Shown piece after piece: positions 13,745 through 22,181 of a stretch of DNA of 22,198 nucleotides. Below the pieces are notes generated by a model that searched no databases, was not told where the DNA came from, and was given only the letters and a program-made list of their open reading frames with translations. Numbering within the stretch: position 1 is the first letter of the stretch; each line of letters opens with the position of its first letter. This DNA comes from Atopobium sp. (GTDB taxonomy: Bacteria; Actinomycetota; Coriobacteriia; Coriobacteriales; Atopobiaceae). Position numbers and translations under genes: made by a program. The stretch spans positions 1-22,198 of the forward strand of contig JABZHP010000014.1 of assembly GCA_015258785.1 (NCBI GenBank), in the 5' to 3' direction.

Positions 13745-14740
13745 TTATGCCAGAACAAAGCTAGTCAGAAAAGCAATAAGTCCGCCAAGTGCCATAGTGG
13801 CTGGCAGCGTCACAAACCAAGCGGCAATAATCTTGCGCGCAACACCCCAACGCACGGAGCTGCGACGACGAGCAGATCCTGCGCCCATGATGGATGTGGT
13901 GATGACCTGTGTAGTGGAAACTGGTGCTCCAAGTGCAGTCATGATCTCAATTGCAACGGTAGAACTTGTTTCGGCGACAAAGCCAATAACTGGCGTGAGC
14001 TTAGTAACACCATCGCCAACGGTGCGCATGATGCGGCCGCCGCCAATGGAGGTGCCCAAAGCCATAGTGGTTGCGCAGAGAAGCTTGACCCACAGAGGGA
14101 TGCCCATGGAAGGGTCGTGTAGACCAGCGGTAATCAGGGCCAACGTGATGATTCCCATGGTCTTCTGAGCGTCATTATTGCCGTGGCTGTATGCCATAAA
14201 CGCAGCTGAGAGCACCTGAAGACGGTGGAAGAGACCATTTGCCTTTTTAGGTGGCCAGTCAGCAAAAATCTCAAACACCAGTTTCATAATAAAGTAGCCC
14301 AGGGCCATACCAATAAGAGGCGAAGTAAACAGAGGAATAACAACTTTCTCTAGGACACCCGCCCAAAGAATGTGACCTGTACTGCCGGTAAAAACAATGG
14401 TTGCACCAATAAGGCTGCCAATAAGTGCATGAGAAGATGAACTTGGGATTGAGAACCACCAGGTAAAGAGGTCCCAAATAATAGCACCCATCAATGCAGC
14501 AAAAATAACGTAAAGCTGTAGCTGAATATCAACCAGACCAGACGCAATGGTCATAGCAACTTTCTCGCTCATAAGCGCGCCGATAAAGTTCATGATAGCC
14601 GACATGATAATTGCTGTGCGTAGAGGCAAAGCCTTGGTATACACCGTGGTAGCAATGGCATTTGCGGTGTCATGGAAGCCGTTAATGAACTCAAATATCA
14701 GAGCGGAAACAAGTACCGCAATAAGCAGGATGCTAGCCAT
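13745..14740 (-). CDS. PiT-family inorganic phosphate transporter
   Basis: The 331-residue membrane protein has the duplicated PiT signature. GFHDTANAIATTVYT (21-35) is repeated as SHGNNDAQKTMGI (185-197). A second paired motif, SIPSSSSHALIG, is mirrored by GAPVSTTQVIT. About ten membrane helices are visible. PiT proteins bring in phosphate by ion symport. Its first eight bases overlap the end of the DUF47 gene (ATGGCTAG carries both start and stop). This tight coupling is common for DUF47-PiT pairs, in which the DUF47 protein is thought to control the transporter. TrmL follows after three bases. Confidence 0.93.
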   Translation of the reverse strand: MASILLIAVLVSALIFEFINGFHDTANAIATTVYTKALPLRTAIIMSAIMNFIGALMSEKVAMTIASGLVDIQLQLYVIFAALMGAIIWDLFTWWFSIPSSSSHALIGSLIGATIVFTGSTGHILWAGVLEKVVIPLFTSPLIGMALGYFIMKLVFEIFADWPPKKANGLFHRLQVLSAAFMAYSHGNNDAQKTMGIITLALITAGLHDPSMGIPLWVKLLCATTMALGTSIGGGRIMRTVGDGVTKLTPVIGFVAETSSTVAIEIMTALGAPVSTTQVITTSIMGAGSARRRSSVRWGVARKIIAAWFVTLPATMALGGLIAFLTSFVLA

Positions 14741-15356
14741 TTTTCACGATAACATTCTGAACGGCGTTTGCAACATGCTTGCAAGCGTCAAGAGTAGACT
14801 CAAGTCTATCCAAAAGGCTCTTCCACTTAAGAACCTCAATTGGATCATCAACATTTCTGAAGATAGAGCTCAGAGCGTTGCGATAGACAACATCGCCCTG
14901 GTCCTCATACTCATTTGCAGAGCGCGTATGACGAATGACTGAGTCATCCTTGTGATAATCAGGGAGACGATCAAAAGCTTTCTGCAGTTCCTCCGATGCA
15001 AACAGAATCAGATGAGCTACCTGAACTGCCTCTGGTCGCATCTCTTTGATGTCATACATGCTGAGATGCGCAGAGACACTTTCAATGCCGTCTGCAATCT
15101 CGTCCATAAGCAGAGCAAGGCGCGAGATATCCTCACGATCAAACGGCGTGATAAAGGATGTGTTGAGGGTGGAAATAATCTTTCCTACCTGGTCATCGCA
15201 GAGTGTCTCGTAGTTCTTGATTTGGACTTCATAATCTTCTGAACTTGGGAATGACTCCATATAGGAGACAAACAGTTTTGCTGTTGAAACAATCAACGCT
15301 GAAAACTCAGAGAACATGCTGTAGAACTCATCTTCTCTACGAGAAACTCGGCTCAT
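14733..15356 (-). CDS. DUF47 / PhoU-like phosphate transport regulator
   Basis: The start is put at the ATG at 15356 (MSRVSRREDEFYSMFSEF), giving 207 residues. GAAGGGC precedes it, while the in-frame GTG at 15398 lies directly behind the -10 box and cannot be well translated. The protein is all helical, with charged heptads typical of DUF47/PhoU (FSALIVSTAKLFVSYM near the start, ISRLALLMDEIADGIESVSAHL in the middle). DUF47 proteins go with PiT transporters. The gene overlaps the PiT start by eight bases and leads the operon. Confidence 0.88.
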   Translation of the reverse strand: MSRVSRREDEFYSMFSEFSALIVSTAKLFVSYMESFPSSEDYEVQIKNYETLCDDQVGKIISTLNTSFITPFDREDISRLALLMDEIADGIESVSAHLSMYDIKEMRPEAVQVAHLILFASEELQKAFDRLPDYHKDDSVIRHTRSANEYEDQGDVVYRNALSSIFRNVDDPIEVLKWKSLLDRLESTLDACKHVANAVQNVIVKNG

Positions 15357-15402
15357 ATGACGCCCTTCACTTGGACTTTTTATTACATACACAGACACAT
15401 TT

Positions 15403-15408
15403 AGTATA
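15403..15408 (-). promoter_or_regulatory. -10 box of the DUF47-PiT-TrmL operon
   Basis: TATACT on the minus strand, 47 bases before the DUF47 ATG, is a good -10 match. No convincing -35 box is found 16-18 bases upstream, so the promoter may be weak or need an activator. No Pho box is obvious. Confidence 0.45.
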
Positions 15409-15505
15409 GCTGTTTAGGGCGTATATACTGAGGATAATAGCAATTTCCGACTCACTATAAAGAACGTCTTGTATGTAATAAAATATGGACTAGGGAGGCC
15501 AGATT

Positions 15506-15859
15506 ATGCGAGAAAAGCTGTTTGATTACGTTGCAAATCAGTACGGCATAAACCCCGACTATCCCTTCTCGACAGCTCCAACGTATGCTGTTTTACGCCA
15601 CCCACACAATAATAAGTGGTTTGCGCTTGTTGCTGATGTACCTGGTCAAAAGCTAGGTCTGGAGGAATCCAGACGCAAAGATCTTGTTAATGTGAAAATA
15701 GATGATCCATTTCTTCTGGAAATGCTTCTACATCAAGATGGTTATTTGCCTGCGTACCACATGAATAAAGAGCATTGGATTTCCGTGCTTTTAGATGGCT
15801 CAATTGACTTTGATGAACTCTGCCAATGGATTGATGCGAGTTATTTGGCAACAAACTAA
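15506..15859 (+). CDS. MmcQ/YjbR family protein
   Basis: The 117-residue cytosolic protein matches the YjbR/CyaY-like fold family. It has an N-terminal helix (MREKLFDYVANQYG), the strand region YAVLRHPHNNKWFALV (about 28-43), and the closing pattern HMNKEHWISVLLDGSIDFDELCQWIDASY (about 86-114), where the KxHWI-type motif is characteristic. The family is often called DNA-binding, but its molecular role is uncertain. GGGAGG at 15493-15499 sets the start. It opens a short rightward island with a SemiSWEET and an unknown membrane protein. Confidence 0.86.
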   Translation: MREKLFDYVANQYGINPDYPFSTAPTYAVLRHPHNNKWFALVADVPGQKLGLEESRRKDLVNVKIDDPFLLEMLLHQDGYLPAYHMNKEHWISVLLDGSIDFDELCQWIDASYLATN

Positions 15860-15927
15860 CGAATATCTTCTTAAGTGATTGGGTAAGAATCAGCAATCCG
15901 TCAACCAACCATTGGAGGCTGCTTTAC

Positions 15928-16212
15928 ATGACAGAAAAGCGCGCTATTACGTTTGACGAGAACTTCTTCAACAGGATGGGACAGATTGGCAGCATACTAT
16001 CAGTCATGATGTATGTTTCTTATATCCCTCAGATTACCAATAACCTTGCTGGAAACAAAGGTAGTTTTATCCAGCCGCTGGTTGCTATGATTAACTGCAC
16101 TGTGTGGTTTATTTACGGCGCTTTCAAGAAAGAGCGCGATGTTCCTATTATGATTGCTAACGCCCCTGGTATTCTCTTTGGACTTGTTACTGCGCTAACC
16201 GCGCTACTATAA
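15928..16212 (+). CDS. second SemiSWEET (MtN3/PQ-loop) transporter
   Basis: The 94-residue protein is a paralogue of the one at 9670-9933. It has three helices, YVSYIPQITNN (P34, Q35), W60 in TVWFIYGAF and N78 in IANAPGILFG. Its N-terminus is about seven residues longer and hydrophilic. It should likewise form dimers and pass a small sugar or similar solute. GGAGG stands about 11 bases before the ATG. The next gene, 45 bases downstream, also codes for a membrane protein and is probably co-transcribed. Confidence 0.87.
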   Translation: MTEKRAITFDENFFNRMGQIGSILSVMMYVSYIPQITNNLAGNKGSFIQPLVAMINCTVWFIYGAFKKERDVPIMIANAPGILFGLVTALTALL

Positions 16213-16257
16213 GCGGAGAAACACGCAGCAAGCTAACTCAGTAAATAAGGCGGTCAT

Positions 16258-16671
16258 ATGGCGCTTATAGATGTCTATAGGGTTATCTGTATTCCTATGG
16301 CTGCCTTTTATTTTTTTACGGTGTATCTGCTTCTGGGAAAGAGGAACTTGAGCAAAGTTTTTAAGCACACAAACTTTGATCTACTCCGTTTTGGAATGCT
16401 CATGCTCTTCTATATCTTTGTGGGCATCGCATTTTTTATCGCCCTAATGTTTCTTACGACAGAAGCTGCGCTGAAACAGCAATTTCTTGTTCCAGCCTTT
16501 ATGGGCATTGGCGTCCTTATTATTGTTTGTGGCATCTTCACACAAATAGCCAAACGCTCTACTCACGAGACCCTGCAGACTATTAGGGACATAACTGTGC
16601 CTCTTATCTGGGGCATTACATCGTTTGCGTATATGCAAACTGCATTCTATTTAGTGGGCCTGGCAAAATAA
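16258..16671 (+). CDS. unknown four-helix membrane protein
   Basis: I do not recognise this family. The 137 residues hold four hydrophobic segments, roughly 5-26, 44-66, 79-97 and 112-133, joined by short charged loops (GKRNLSKVFKHTNFD and KRSTHETLQTIRD). There is no signal peptide cleavage site and no catalytic motif. AAGGCGG five bases ahead supports the ATG at 16258. It follows the second SemiSWEET after 45 bases on the same strand, so a link to that transporter is possible. Immediately after its stop begins the remnant of an acyltransferase 5' end. Confidence 0.7.
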   Translation: MALIDVYRVICIPMAAFYFFTVYLLLGKRNLSKVFKHTNFDLLRFGMLMLFYIFVGIAFFIALMFLTTEAALKQQFLVPAFMGIGVLIIVCGIFTQIAKRSTHETLQTIRDITVPLIWGITSFAYMQTAFYLVGLAK

Positions 16672-16674
16672 CCG

Positions 16675-16720
16675 CGCGATGTTGCTACGTCGCTCAGTTT
16701 AATCTGGGCACTTCTCCTTT
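16675..16720 (-). pseudogene. remnant of an acyltransferase gene 5' end
   Basis: Positions 16675-16716 match 17779-17820, the first codons of the acyltransferase gene, at 39 of 42 bases in the same orientation. In the intact gene these codons spell NAQIKLSDVATSR. The remnant lacks an ATG and gains an in-frame stop (GAT TAA). It lies 1104 bases from the intact copy, just past the acyltransferase stop. It looks like the trace of a second, deleted paralogue. Confidence 0.75.
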
Positions 16721-16748
16721 AAGCACCCGACTGCTCTTCGGAAGGTTT

Positions 16749-17825
16749 CTAAGCTTCAGAAGACTTTTGCCCTTCAAGAGCCTTCTGACGACGCTCTTTG
16801 AGGTATCTTCCAAGTGGAGCAGTAACAACAAAGTGATTCACAAACGCTCCGCAAGTTGCTAGCAAAGCTGCAACCAGTGCATTTACATAAGGATGCCATG
16901 CTGGGAAATACTGTGCCAACGCTTGCTGAATTGGAAAAGCCCAAAGGTAAATACCATAGGACAGCTCAAATTTGGTGCCAAACGTACTAAAGTGGTTGCC
17001 CATTCCATACGCAAGGCAGAAGCAAGCAATAGGAAAAACCGTCAGCATTGCCAGATTATCGATGCCGCTAAAGACCATAACAAACCACAGAACAATCGAC
17101 GCAAGGCCTAAAACAGGTGAGATAGTAATACGGTCTCTAAGTACCCAGATCAAAACGCCCAGGAAAAACAGAAGAACCGCACGTACAGCGCTTAGCTGAA
17201 GCGGAGAAAATTTCACGTAATACACTGCTGCCAATACAAAAACAGGCACCGAGAGCAGCAAAAACTTCTTTTTATCAAACTTGGTGAGTTTGTAGCTGAT
17301 AAAACATAGAACGTAGCAGATAAACTCAACGGGAAGTGTCCACAGCGCAGCATTGACCACGTCGCCCGAAGGATTGTTGGTAAACACTCCCGGCAACTGA
17401 TGAACCATAATCAAGACACCATTGAGCAGGTACTTGTACGTCTGTGGATTAGTAAAATATTCTGCAGGCGAAAGCGTTGAGAGTATTGGACCAAGCACAA
17501 AAGCGGTCAAAATCACAACAAACAAAAGCTCAGGAAAAAGCCTCAGCACGCGTGCCGAGAAGAACTTTTTTGCCTCAGGATAGTGCTCACAGCTACGTGC
17601 AATCAAAAATCCACCAAAGAGGAAGAAAACGCCAACAGAAACACCGCCTGGACTCAAGCGGTCACCAGTAAACTTCAAAAGATAGCTACCAGCATCGCCA
17701 CCCAAAACAACTGCATAACAGTGGGAAACAATGACCATCAGTGCGGCAATAAACCTCATAAAGTTTAGATTATTGACACGCGATGTTGCTACGTCACTCA
17801 GCTTAATCTGGGCATTTCTCGCCAT
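16749..17825 (-). CDS. acyltransferase family 3 membrane protein (OatA/WecH-like)
   Basis: The 358-residue membrane protein has about ten hydrophobic helices and the family start NNLNFMRFIAALMVIVSHCYAV, with the conserved Arg (R24) and His (H35). GVFFLFGGFLIARS follows. Family members transfer acetyl or other acyl groups to sugars of the envelope, peptidoglycan or antibiotics. The acceptor here is unknown. There is no fused SGNH hydrolase domain, unlike full OatA. The ATG directly follows the purN stop (TAAATG), so it is read as the last gene of the pur operon, though its task is unlike purine synthesis. The tail after about 340 is charged and probably cytoplasmic. A 5' remnant of a paralogue lies beyond its stop. 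Confidence 0.88.
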   Translation of the reverse strand: MARNAQIKLSDVATSRVNNLNFMRFIAALMVIVSHCYAVVLGGDAGSYLLKFTGDRLSPGGVSVGVFFLFGGFLIARSCEHYPEAKKFFSARVLRLFPELLFVVILTAFVLGPILSTLSPAEYFTNPQTYKYLLNGVLIMVHQLPGVFTNNPSGDVVNAALWTLPVEFICYVLCFISYKLTKFDKKKFLLLSVPVFVLAAVYYVKFSPLQLSAVRAVLLFFLGVLIWVLRDRITISPVLGLASIVLWFVMVFSGIDNLAMLTVFPIACFCLAYGMGNHFSTFGTKFELSYGIYLWAFPIQQALAQYFPAWHPYVNALVAALLATCGAFVNHFVVTAPLGRYLKERRQKALEGQKSSEA

Positions 17826-18440
17826 TTAGTTGCCTAACTCTATACGAACCTTTTGCCCCTCAACGTGAACTCTATCCTGGGCGAATAGCTGCAAAACCTC
17901 TGGATAAAGCTGGTGCTCTACCTGGTGAATTGCCTCTTCAAGCTGGTCAACGGTCCAGCCCTCTTCAACCACAACTGGTCGCTGAGCAATAATGGGACCG
18001 CGGTCGTAATCAGCATTTGCCAGGTGAACGGTAACGCCTGTCACCTTGACGCCGTACTCATACGCATCCTGAATAGCATGTGCACCACGGAAGCTTGGCA
18101 GCAACGCCGGATGCAGATTGAGCACACGATTAAGGAAGGTGTTCAAAATAGGAACGCCGACTTTGCGCATGTAGCCAGCCATAACAACATAATCAACGTT
18201 ATAGCGCTTGAGCTCGGTGGCAATAACCATATCCGCAACAAATGGATCTTCGTACGTCTCTTTTGAGAGCGTCAGGGTTTGCAGACCGGCTGTCTCTGCT
18301 CTCTTCAAACCATATGCATCGGGGCGAGAAGAAACAACCAGTTCAATGGTTGCGTCTAGCTTGCCTGCATCAATGGCGTCAATAATAGCCTGCAGGTTGG
18401 TACCTGAACCAGAAAGAAGAACGCCAAGCTTAATTGGCAT
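17826..18440 (-). CDS. purN: phosphoribosylglycinamide formyltransferase (GAR transformylase)
   Basis: This enzyme moves a formyl group from 10-formyltetrahydrofolate to GAR, the third step of purine synthesis. The start is set at 18440 (MPIKLGVLLSGSGTNLQ), giving 204 residues, the usual length. AAAGGTGG precedes it. An open frame further upstream at 18497 would only add a tail inside purM. Catalytic residues are N108, H110 (LNLHPALLPSF) and D146 (ADYDRGPI), the same spacing as in E. coli. The start overlaps the last 11 bases of purM. Confidence 0.95.
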   Translation of the reverse strand: MPIKLGVLLSGSGTNLQAIIDAIDAGKLDATIELVVSSRPDAYGLKRAETAGLQTLTLSKETYEDPFVADMVIATELKRYNVDYVVMAGYMRKVGVPILNTFLNRVLNLHPALLPSFRGAHAIQDAYEYGVKVTGVTVHLANADYDRGPIIAQRPVVVEEGWTVDQLEEAIHQVEHQLYPEVLQLFAQDRVHVEGQKVRIELGN

Positions 18441-19518
18441 CGTTGTAGACCACCTTTCCGGTGCCTGGGATAATCTGGCCCATGACAAATGGCTCAAAGC
18501 CCTGGTCAGAGAGGGCTTCTGCTACATCGTCAACGTCATCCATGTCGACGATAAGTGCCATACCAACGCCCATGTTGAAGGTGCGATACTGCTCGTCAAG
18601 AGACAGGTTTGCTGCGCTAGAAACGTATGAAATAACTGGTGGGATATCCCATGCAGGGCCTGCCTCTCCACCACGATCAACCTCTGCGTCAAGGTGAGCT
18701 GGCAGTGCACGGTTAAGGTTCTCGGTGATTCCACCACCGGTAATGTGTGCCATAGCCTTGATAGGAGCTCCTGCGCGGAGTGCAGCAAGCAATCCACCTG
18801 CGTAAATAGTAGTTGGACGCAAAACAGCGTCTGCGAGTGACTCTCCACCGAGCTCCTCTAGTGGCTGGTTAAGCTCCTCGACAGTCTTACCCTCAATGGC
18901 TACCTTACGTACCAGCGAATATCCGTTGGAGTGAATGCCAGAAGAAGGAAGTCCCAGAATGACGTCACCTTCACTGACCTTCTCGGGACCTAAGATCTTT
19001 GGTTTGTCGACAACGCCTACGACAAAGCCAGCAAGATCGTAGTCATCAGGATTCATAACACCTGGATGCTCGGCCATTTCGCCGCCAACCAGCGCGCAGC
19101 CGCTCTTGCGACAACCCTCTGCAATACCGCCGACAACCTCGGCAACAGCCTCAGCTTTGAGTTTGCCCACAGCCACGTAATCCAGAAAGAACAGAGGCTC
19201 GGCACCCATGGGAACAATGTCGTCGACGCACATGGCAACCAGGTCCTCACCTACCGTGTTGTGGCGATTGAGGAGCTGAGCAATAGCAAGCTTGGTGCCA
19301 ACGCCATCGGTGCCACTGACTAGTACAGGTTCTTCCATGTCTTTGAGTGCTGCTGCCGAGAAGCAGGAGCCAAAGCCACCCAAACCGCCAATGACCTCGG
19401 GACGAGTAGTTGTAGCAACAGCAGCCTTGATGGCGTCGACCGCACGAGCTCCTTCATCAACGTCAACGCCTGCATCAGCGTAGGTAATCTGCTTGGTTGG
19501 ATCAGCGGAAGTAGTCAT
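18430..19518 (-). CDS. purM: phosphoribosylformylglycinamidine cyclo-ligase (AIR synthetase)
   Basis: The 362-residue cytosolic enzyme closes the imidazole ring of AIR using ATP, the fifth step of purine synthesis. Typical motifs are YADAGVDVDEGARAVDAIK near the start, GGFGSCFSA (47-55), SGTDGVGTKLAIA (68-80) and GGEMAEHPGVM (145-155). MGQIIPGTGKVVYN ends the protein. AAGGAG stands before the ATG. It follows purF after 11 bases and overlaps purN by 11 bases in a tight operon. Confidence 0.96.
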   Translation of the reverse strand: MTTSADPTKQITYADAGVDVDEGARAVDAIKAAVATTTRPEVIGGLGGFGSCFSAAALKDMEEPVLVSGTDGVGTKLAIAQLLNRHNTVGEDLVAMCVDDIVPMGAEPLFFLDYVAVGKLKAEAVAEVVGGIAEGCRKSGCALVGGEMAEHPGVMNPDDYDLAGFVVGVVDKPKILGPEKVSEGDVILGLPSSGIHSNGYSLVRKVAIEGKTVEELNQPLEELGGESLADAVLRPTTIYAGGLLAALRAGAPIKAMAHITGGGITENLNRALPAHLDAEVDRGGEAGPAWDIPPVISYVSSAANLSLDEQYRTFNMGVGMALIVDMDDVDDVAEALSDQGFEPFVMGQIIPGTGKVVYNDAN

Positions 19519-19529
19519 TATTCTCCTTC

Positions 19530-21023
19530 TTACTGCTTTGAGGGGACAAAGCCCTCGTCAATTAACTGCTGTTCTACCTGGTCAAACTTACGTGCAAAAG
19601 ATGGGTTTAGATTATCTGGGGTGTTTTCTGGCAAGAACCTCTGGTAGAAGTCTTCCGGAATTGCCACAGGATACCTGCCGCTAAAACAAGACTCACAATA
19701 ACCGCGAGAAGGAACGCAGGCAAGCAGACCCTCCAGGCTCAAAAAGCCTAAGGAATCTGCGCCGATATAATCGCAAATCTCTTCTGTACTCATTTTTGCC
19801 GCAACAAGCTGGTCCTGATCGGCAGTATCAATACCGTAGAAGCAAGGCCAGATAACCTTTGGAGATGCGCTTCTGACGTGTACTTCAGTAGCTCCTGCGT
19901 CTCTAAGCAGCTGAACAATCTGCTTGGAAGTAGTGCCGCGAACAACAGAATCGTCTACCATTACGATGCGCTTACCTGCAACAACGTCCGAAAGCGCATT
20001 GAGCTTCAGGCGAACGCCCAGTTCGCGAAGCTGCTGAGTAGGCTGAATGAACGTTCTTGCAACGTAGCGGTTCTTGATCAAGCCGGTACCAAACGGAACA
20101 TCCAGCTCTTGTGCAAAGCCCTCAGCTGCAGGAACGCCGGAATCAGGTACACCGATTACCAGGTCAACGTCTGCTGGGGTTTCTTTTGCCAGTTGGCGAC
20201 CCATCTGGTGACGGACAGAATACACCGAGCAACCGCTAATGATAGAGTCAGGGCGCGAGAAATACACCTGTTCAAAGATGCAATTTGCTTGCTGACGAGG
20301 AGAAAGTCCCATCTCAGAAGATAGGCCGCTGTCGGAAATGCGGATAATCTCGCCAGGAGCCACCTCGCGCACGTACGTAGCACCCACGATATCCAGCGCG
20401 CACGTCTCAGATGCAACTACCCAGTTATTCTCGCCTTCCTCGCCAATATGGCCGAGTACCAGCGGACGAATGCCGTTAGGATCCCTAAACGCATAGAGGG
20501 CGTTCTCGCGGATGAGCACCATGGCGTAGCCGCCCTCGATGAGGTTCATAGTTGCAGCAATACCGGTGCGCAGACGGTGTGTACGACGAGTAAAGTAGCC
20601 GATAAGCTGGGCTGCTACCTCAGAATCCGTGTGCGATCTAAAGGAAATCTGGCGAGAAGACAGTTCTTCTCGCAAAGAGTCAAAGTTGACGAGGGTACCA
20701 TTGTGCGCCAGGGCGATGAGGGTCTCGTCGATGGACGACATGTGAGGCTGAGCGGACTCCCAACCCTTGGCGCCCGCAGTGCCGTAGCGGCAGTGACCAA
20801 TAGCCACTTTACCAGGCATTGCGTTGAGATCATCGTTGTTAAAAACTTCTGTTACGAGGCCCGTATCTTTTCTGATAAGCACGGTATGGCCGTCGCCGAC
20901 GGCTATGCCTGCGGAATCTTGCCCGCGGTGCTGCAGTGCGTGCAGCGCAAAATAAGTGAGTCGAGCAACGTCACGGTCAGGCGCCCATACTCCAAAGACG
21001 CCACATTCCTCGTGAAGTTCCAT
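19530..21023 (-). CDS. purF: amidophosphoribosyltransferase
   Basis: PurF makes phosphoribosylamine from PRPP and glutamine, the first committed step of purine synthesis. The start is placed at the ATG at 21023 (MELHEECGVFGV, 497 residues), because GGAGG stands seven bases ahead. A GTG at 21056 would add 11 residues with no site. Removal of MELHEE would expose Cys7 as the N-terminal nucleophile of the glutaminase domain. The PRPP loop is VMVDDSVVRGTTS (354-366). Cysteines C248, C394, C443 and C446 match the four ligands of the [4Fe-4S] cluster of Bacillus-type enzymes, so this is the oxygen-sensitive type, suited to an anaerobe. It leads the purF-purM-purN-acyltransferase operon. Confidence 0.96.
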   Translation of the reverse strand: MELHEECGVFGVWAPDRDVARLTYFALHALQHRGQDSAGIAVGDGHTVLIRKDTGLVTEVFNNDDLNAMPGKVAIGHCRYGTAGAKGWESAQPHMSSIDETLIALAHNGTLVNFDSLREELSSRQISFRSHTDSEVAAQLIGYFTRRTHRLRTGIAATMNLIEGGYAMVLIRENALYAFRDPNGIRPLVLGHIGEEGENNWVVASETCALDIVGATYVREVAPGEIIRISDSGLSSEMGLSPRQQANCIFEQVYFSRPDSIISGCSVYSVRHQMGRQLAKETPADVDLVIGVPDSGVPAAEGFAQELDVPFGTGLIKNRYVARTFIQPTQQLRELGVRLKLNALSDVVAGKRIVMVDDSVVRGTTSKQIVQLLRDAGATEVHVRSASPKVIWPCFYGIDTADQDQLVAAKMSTEEICDYIGADSLGFLSLEGLLACVPSRGYCESCFSGRYPVAIPEDFYQRFLPENTPDNLNPSFARKFDQVEQQLIDEGFVPSKQ

Positions 21024-21089
21024 TGGATCCCCTCCGGATGCCTCGGCCTGAGTCACCCTTGATCAAACGCCTCTCACGTCTGGCAACAA

Positions 21090-21117
21090 TACATACAGTG
21101 TACCTGGAAATTTGCAA
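21090..21117 (-). promoter_or_regulatory. possible promoter of the pur operon
   Basis: On the minus strand TTGCAA (21117-21112), 16 bases, then TATGTA (21095-21090). This is a moderate match, about 67 bases ahead of the purF start and downstream of the sortase terminator. I see no purine riboswitch or clear PurR box. Confidence 0.4.
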
Positions 21118-21118
21118 G

Positions 21119-21150
21119 AAAAAGCGCTCCGAACAAATATGTTCGGAGCG
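21119..21150 (-). terminator. intrinsic terminator of the sortase gene
   Basis: CGCTCCGAACA (21125-21135) pairs perfectly with TGTTCGGAGCG (21140-21150) around a four-base loop. Read leftward it is followed by GC and five T (21123-21119). It separates the sortase transcript from the pur operon. About 90 bases of plain sequence lie between it and the sortase stop codon. Confidence 0.88.
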
Positions 21151-21242
21151 TGTAACAATTTTTTAAGAAAGTAGCATTTTACTGCCCTGACTGACAGCTT
21201 CTGACTGTGTCCAATGCTCTTTCTGAACCGTCAGCATGCCGA

Positions 21243-22181
21243 CTACTGAGCCTTTGGCTGTGCTTCAGTCTTTGGAACACAAATGAGCATGGTACGACCA
21301 TACTGGTCAGTGTAATTGCAGGTAAAGAGTGTAAGAACATGGTCAGCGCGAGAAATAACATCTGCTGCATCAGAACGCGAGCTTACTGCCCTAGAAAGTC
21401 TATCCTTCAGATAAGACCTGAACTCATCAACAGAGCCGAAGTTAAACTGCCTGACTTCCTCGTCGTCTTCATCGGTGTGATAGGTGAATACCGGCTCAAG
21501 TTCATATGTCTGAGTAGGCGTGACGTACCAGATGGTCTCAACCTTATCGAAGGTAGCCTGGTCGTTCATTGCTCCAATGTACTGGAACATGGAGCCGTTT
21601 CTCATGTGATGGCCATAGAGAATAGTTTGCTGGTCAGTAAGGCCATTTGGATTGTTTTGGTAGTCCATAAAAATCTGGCCGCCGATTGACCACTCGCCTT
21701 TTGCGTTTGTGTGCAGGTAGTGATCGTTGTCTGTAGTCTGATACACAGGGTAGTTGACCTGCGTATCTGGAATCTGAATCCAGCCGACAACCTGGTTGTT
21801 TACTGCCTGAAGACCAGCCCAATCAATAACTGGAGCCTCGTCTTTTTTCTCGGAAACTGTTGCGTATGTAGCGAGCTCTTCGTTGATGACGTCTTGCTCG
21901 TGGTATTCAAGCTGGGTTTTGCCAAACATGACGCCAGCAACAACCAAGAGGCCAATACCAACTACCAGCAAGAGCGTGGAAAGGATGTAGGCAAAACTCT
22001 TCTTCTTAGCGGGTTTCTCGCCAGACTTTTTAGGAGAGGGTTTTTTGTTGCCCTCTTTTTTTAAGGACGCGGAATTTTTCATAGAAACCATCTCGACGGA
22101 TGTTTTTGAAGTGTGAGTATTTCCAGCCGTCTGGTCGTCAGCGGCGAATGAAGCAAAATGCTTGCCGTTTTTTGATTCCAT
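21243..22181 (-). CDS. srtB: class B sortase
   Basis: The 312-residue membrane-anchored transpeptidase links sorting-signal proteins to the cell wall or to each other. A long, Lys-rich cytoplasmic part (1-62) precedes one membrane helix (about 64-86). The catalytic domain shows the class B pattern: WIQIPDTQVNYPVYQTTDNDHYLH, ILYGHHM with H191, LTLFTCNY with C288, and R296 in QYGR. The N-terminal extension of about 60 residues is longer than usual. The ATG at 22181 has AAGGGAAG in front. It forms a transcription unit with its own terminator. Class B enzymes typically use NPxTN or related signals, so whether it handles the LPETG protein of this window is open. Confidence 0.92.
   Translation of the reverse strand: MESKNGKHFASFAADDQTAGNTHTSKTSVEMVSMKNSASLKKEGNKKPSPKKSGEKPAKKKSFAYILSTLLLVVGIGLLVVAGVMFGKTQLEYHEQDVINEELATYATVSEKKDEAPVIDWAGLQAVNNQVVGWIQIPDTQVNYPVYQTTDNDHYLHTNAKGEWSIGGQIFMDYQNNPNGLTDQQTILYGHHMRNGSMFQYIGAMNDQATFDKVETIWYVTPTQTYELEPVFTYHTDEDDEEVRQFNFGSVDEFRSYLKDRLSRAVSSRSDAADVISRADHVLTLFTCNYTDQYGRTMLICVPKTEAQPKAQ

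Noticed and set aside
18441..18497. N-terminal extension of PurN starting at 18497
   Set aside because: The added 19 residues are outside the family alignment and inside purM. The ATG at 18440 has its own ribosome binding site.
21024..21117. Purine riboswitch upstream of purF
   Set aside because: The leader is under 100 bases and shows no conserved three-stem purine aptamer or anti-terminator pairing that I can find.
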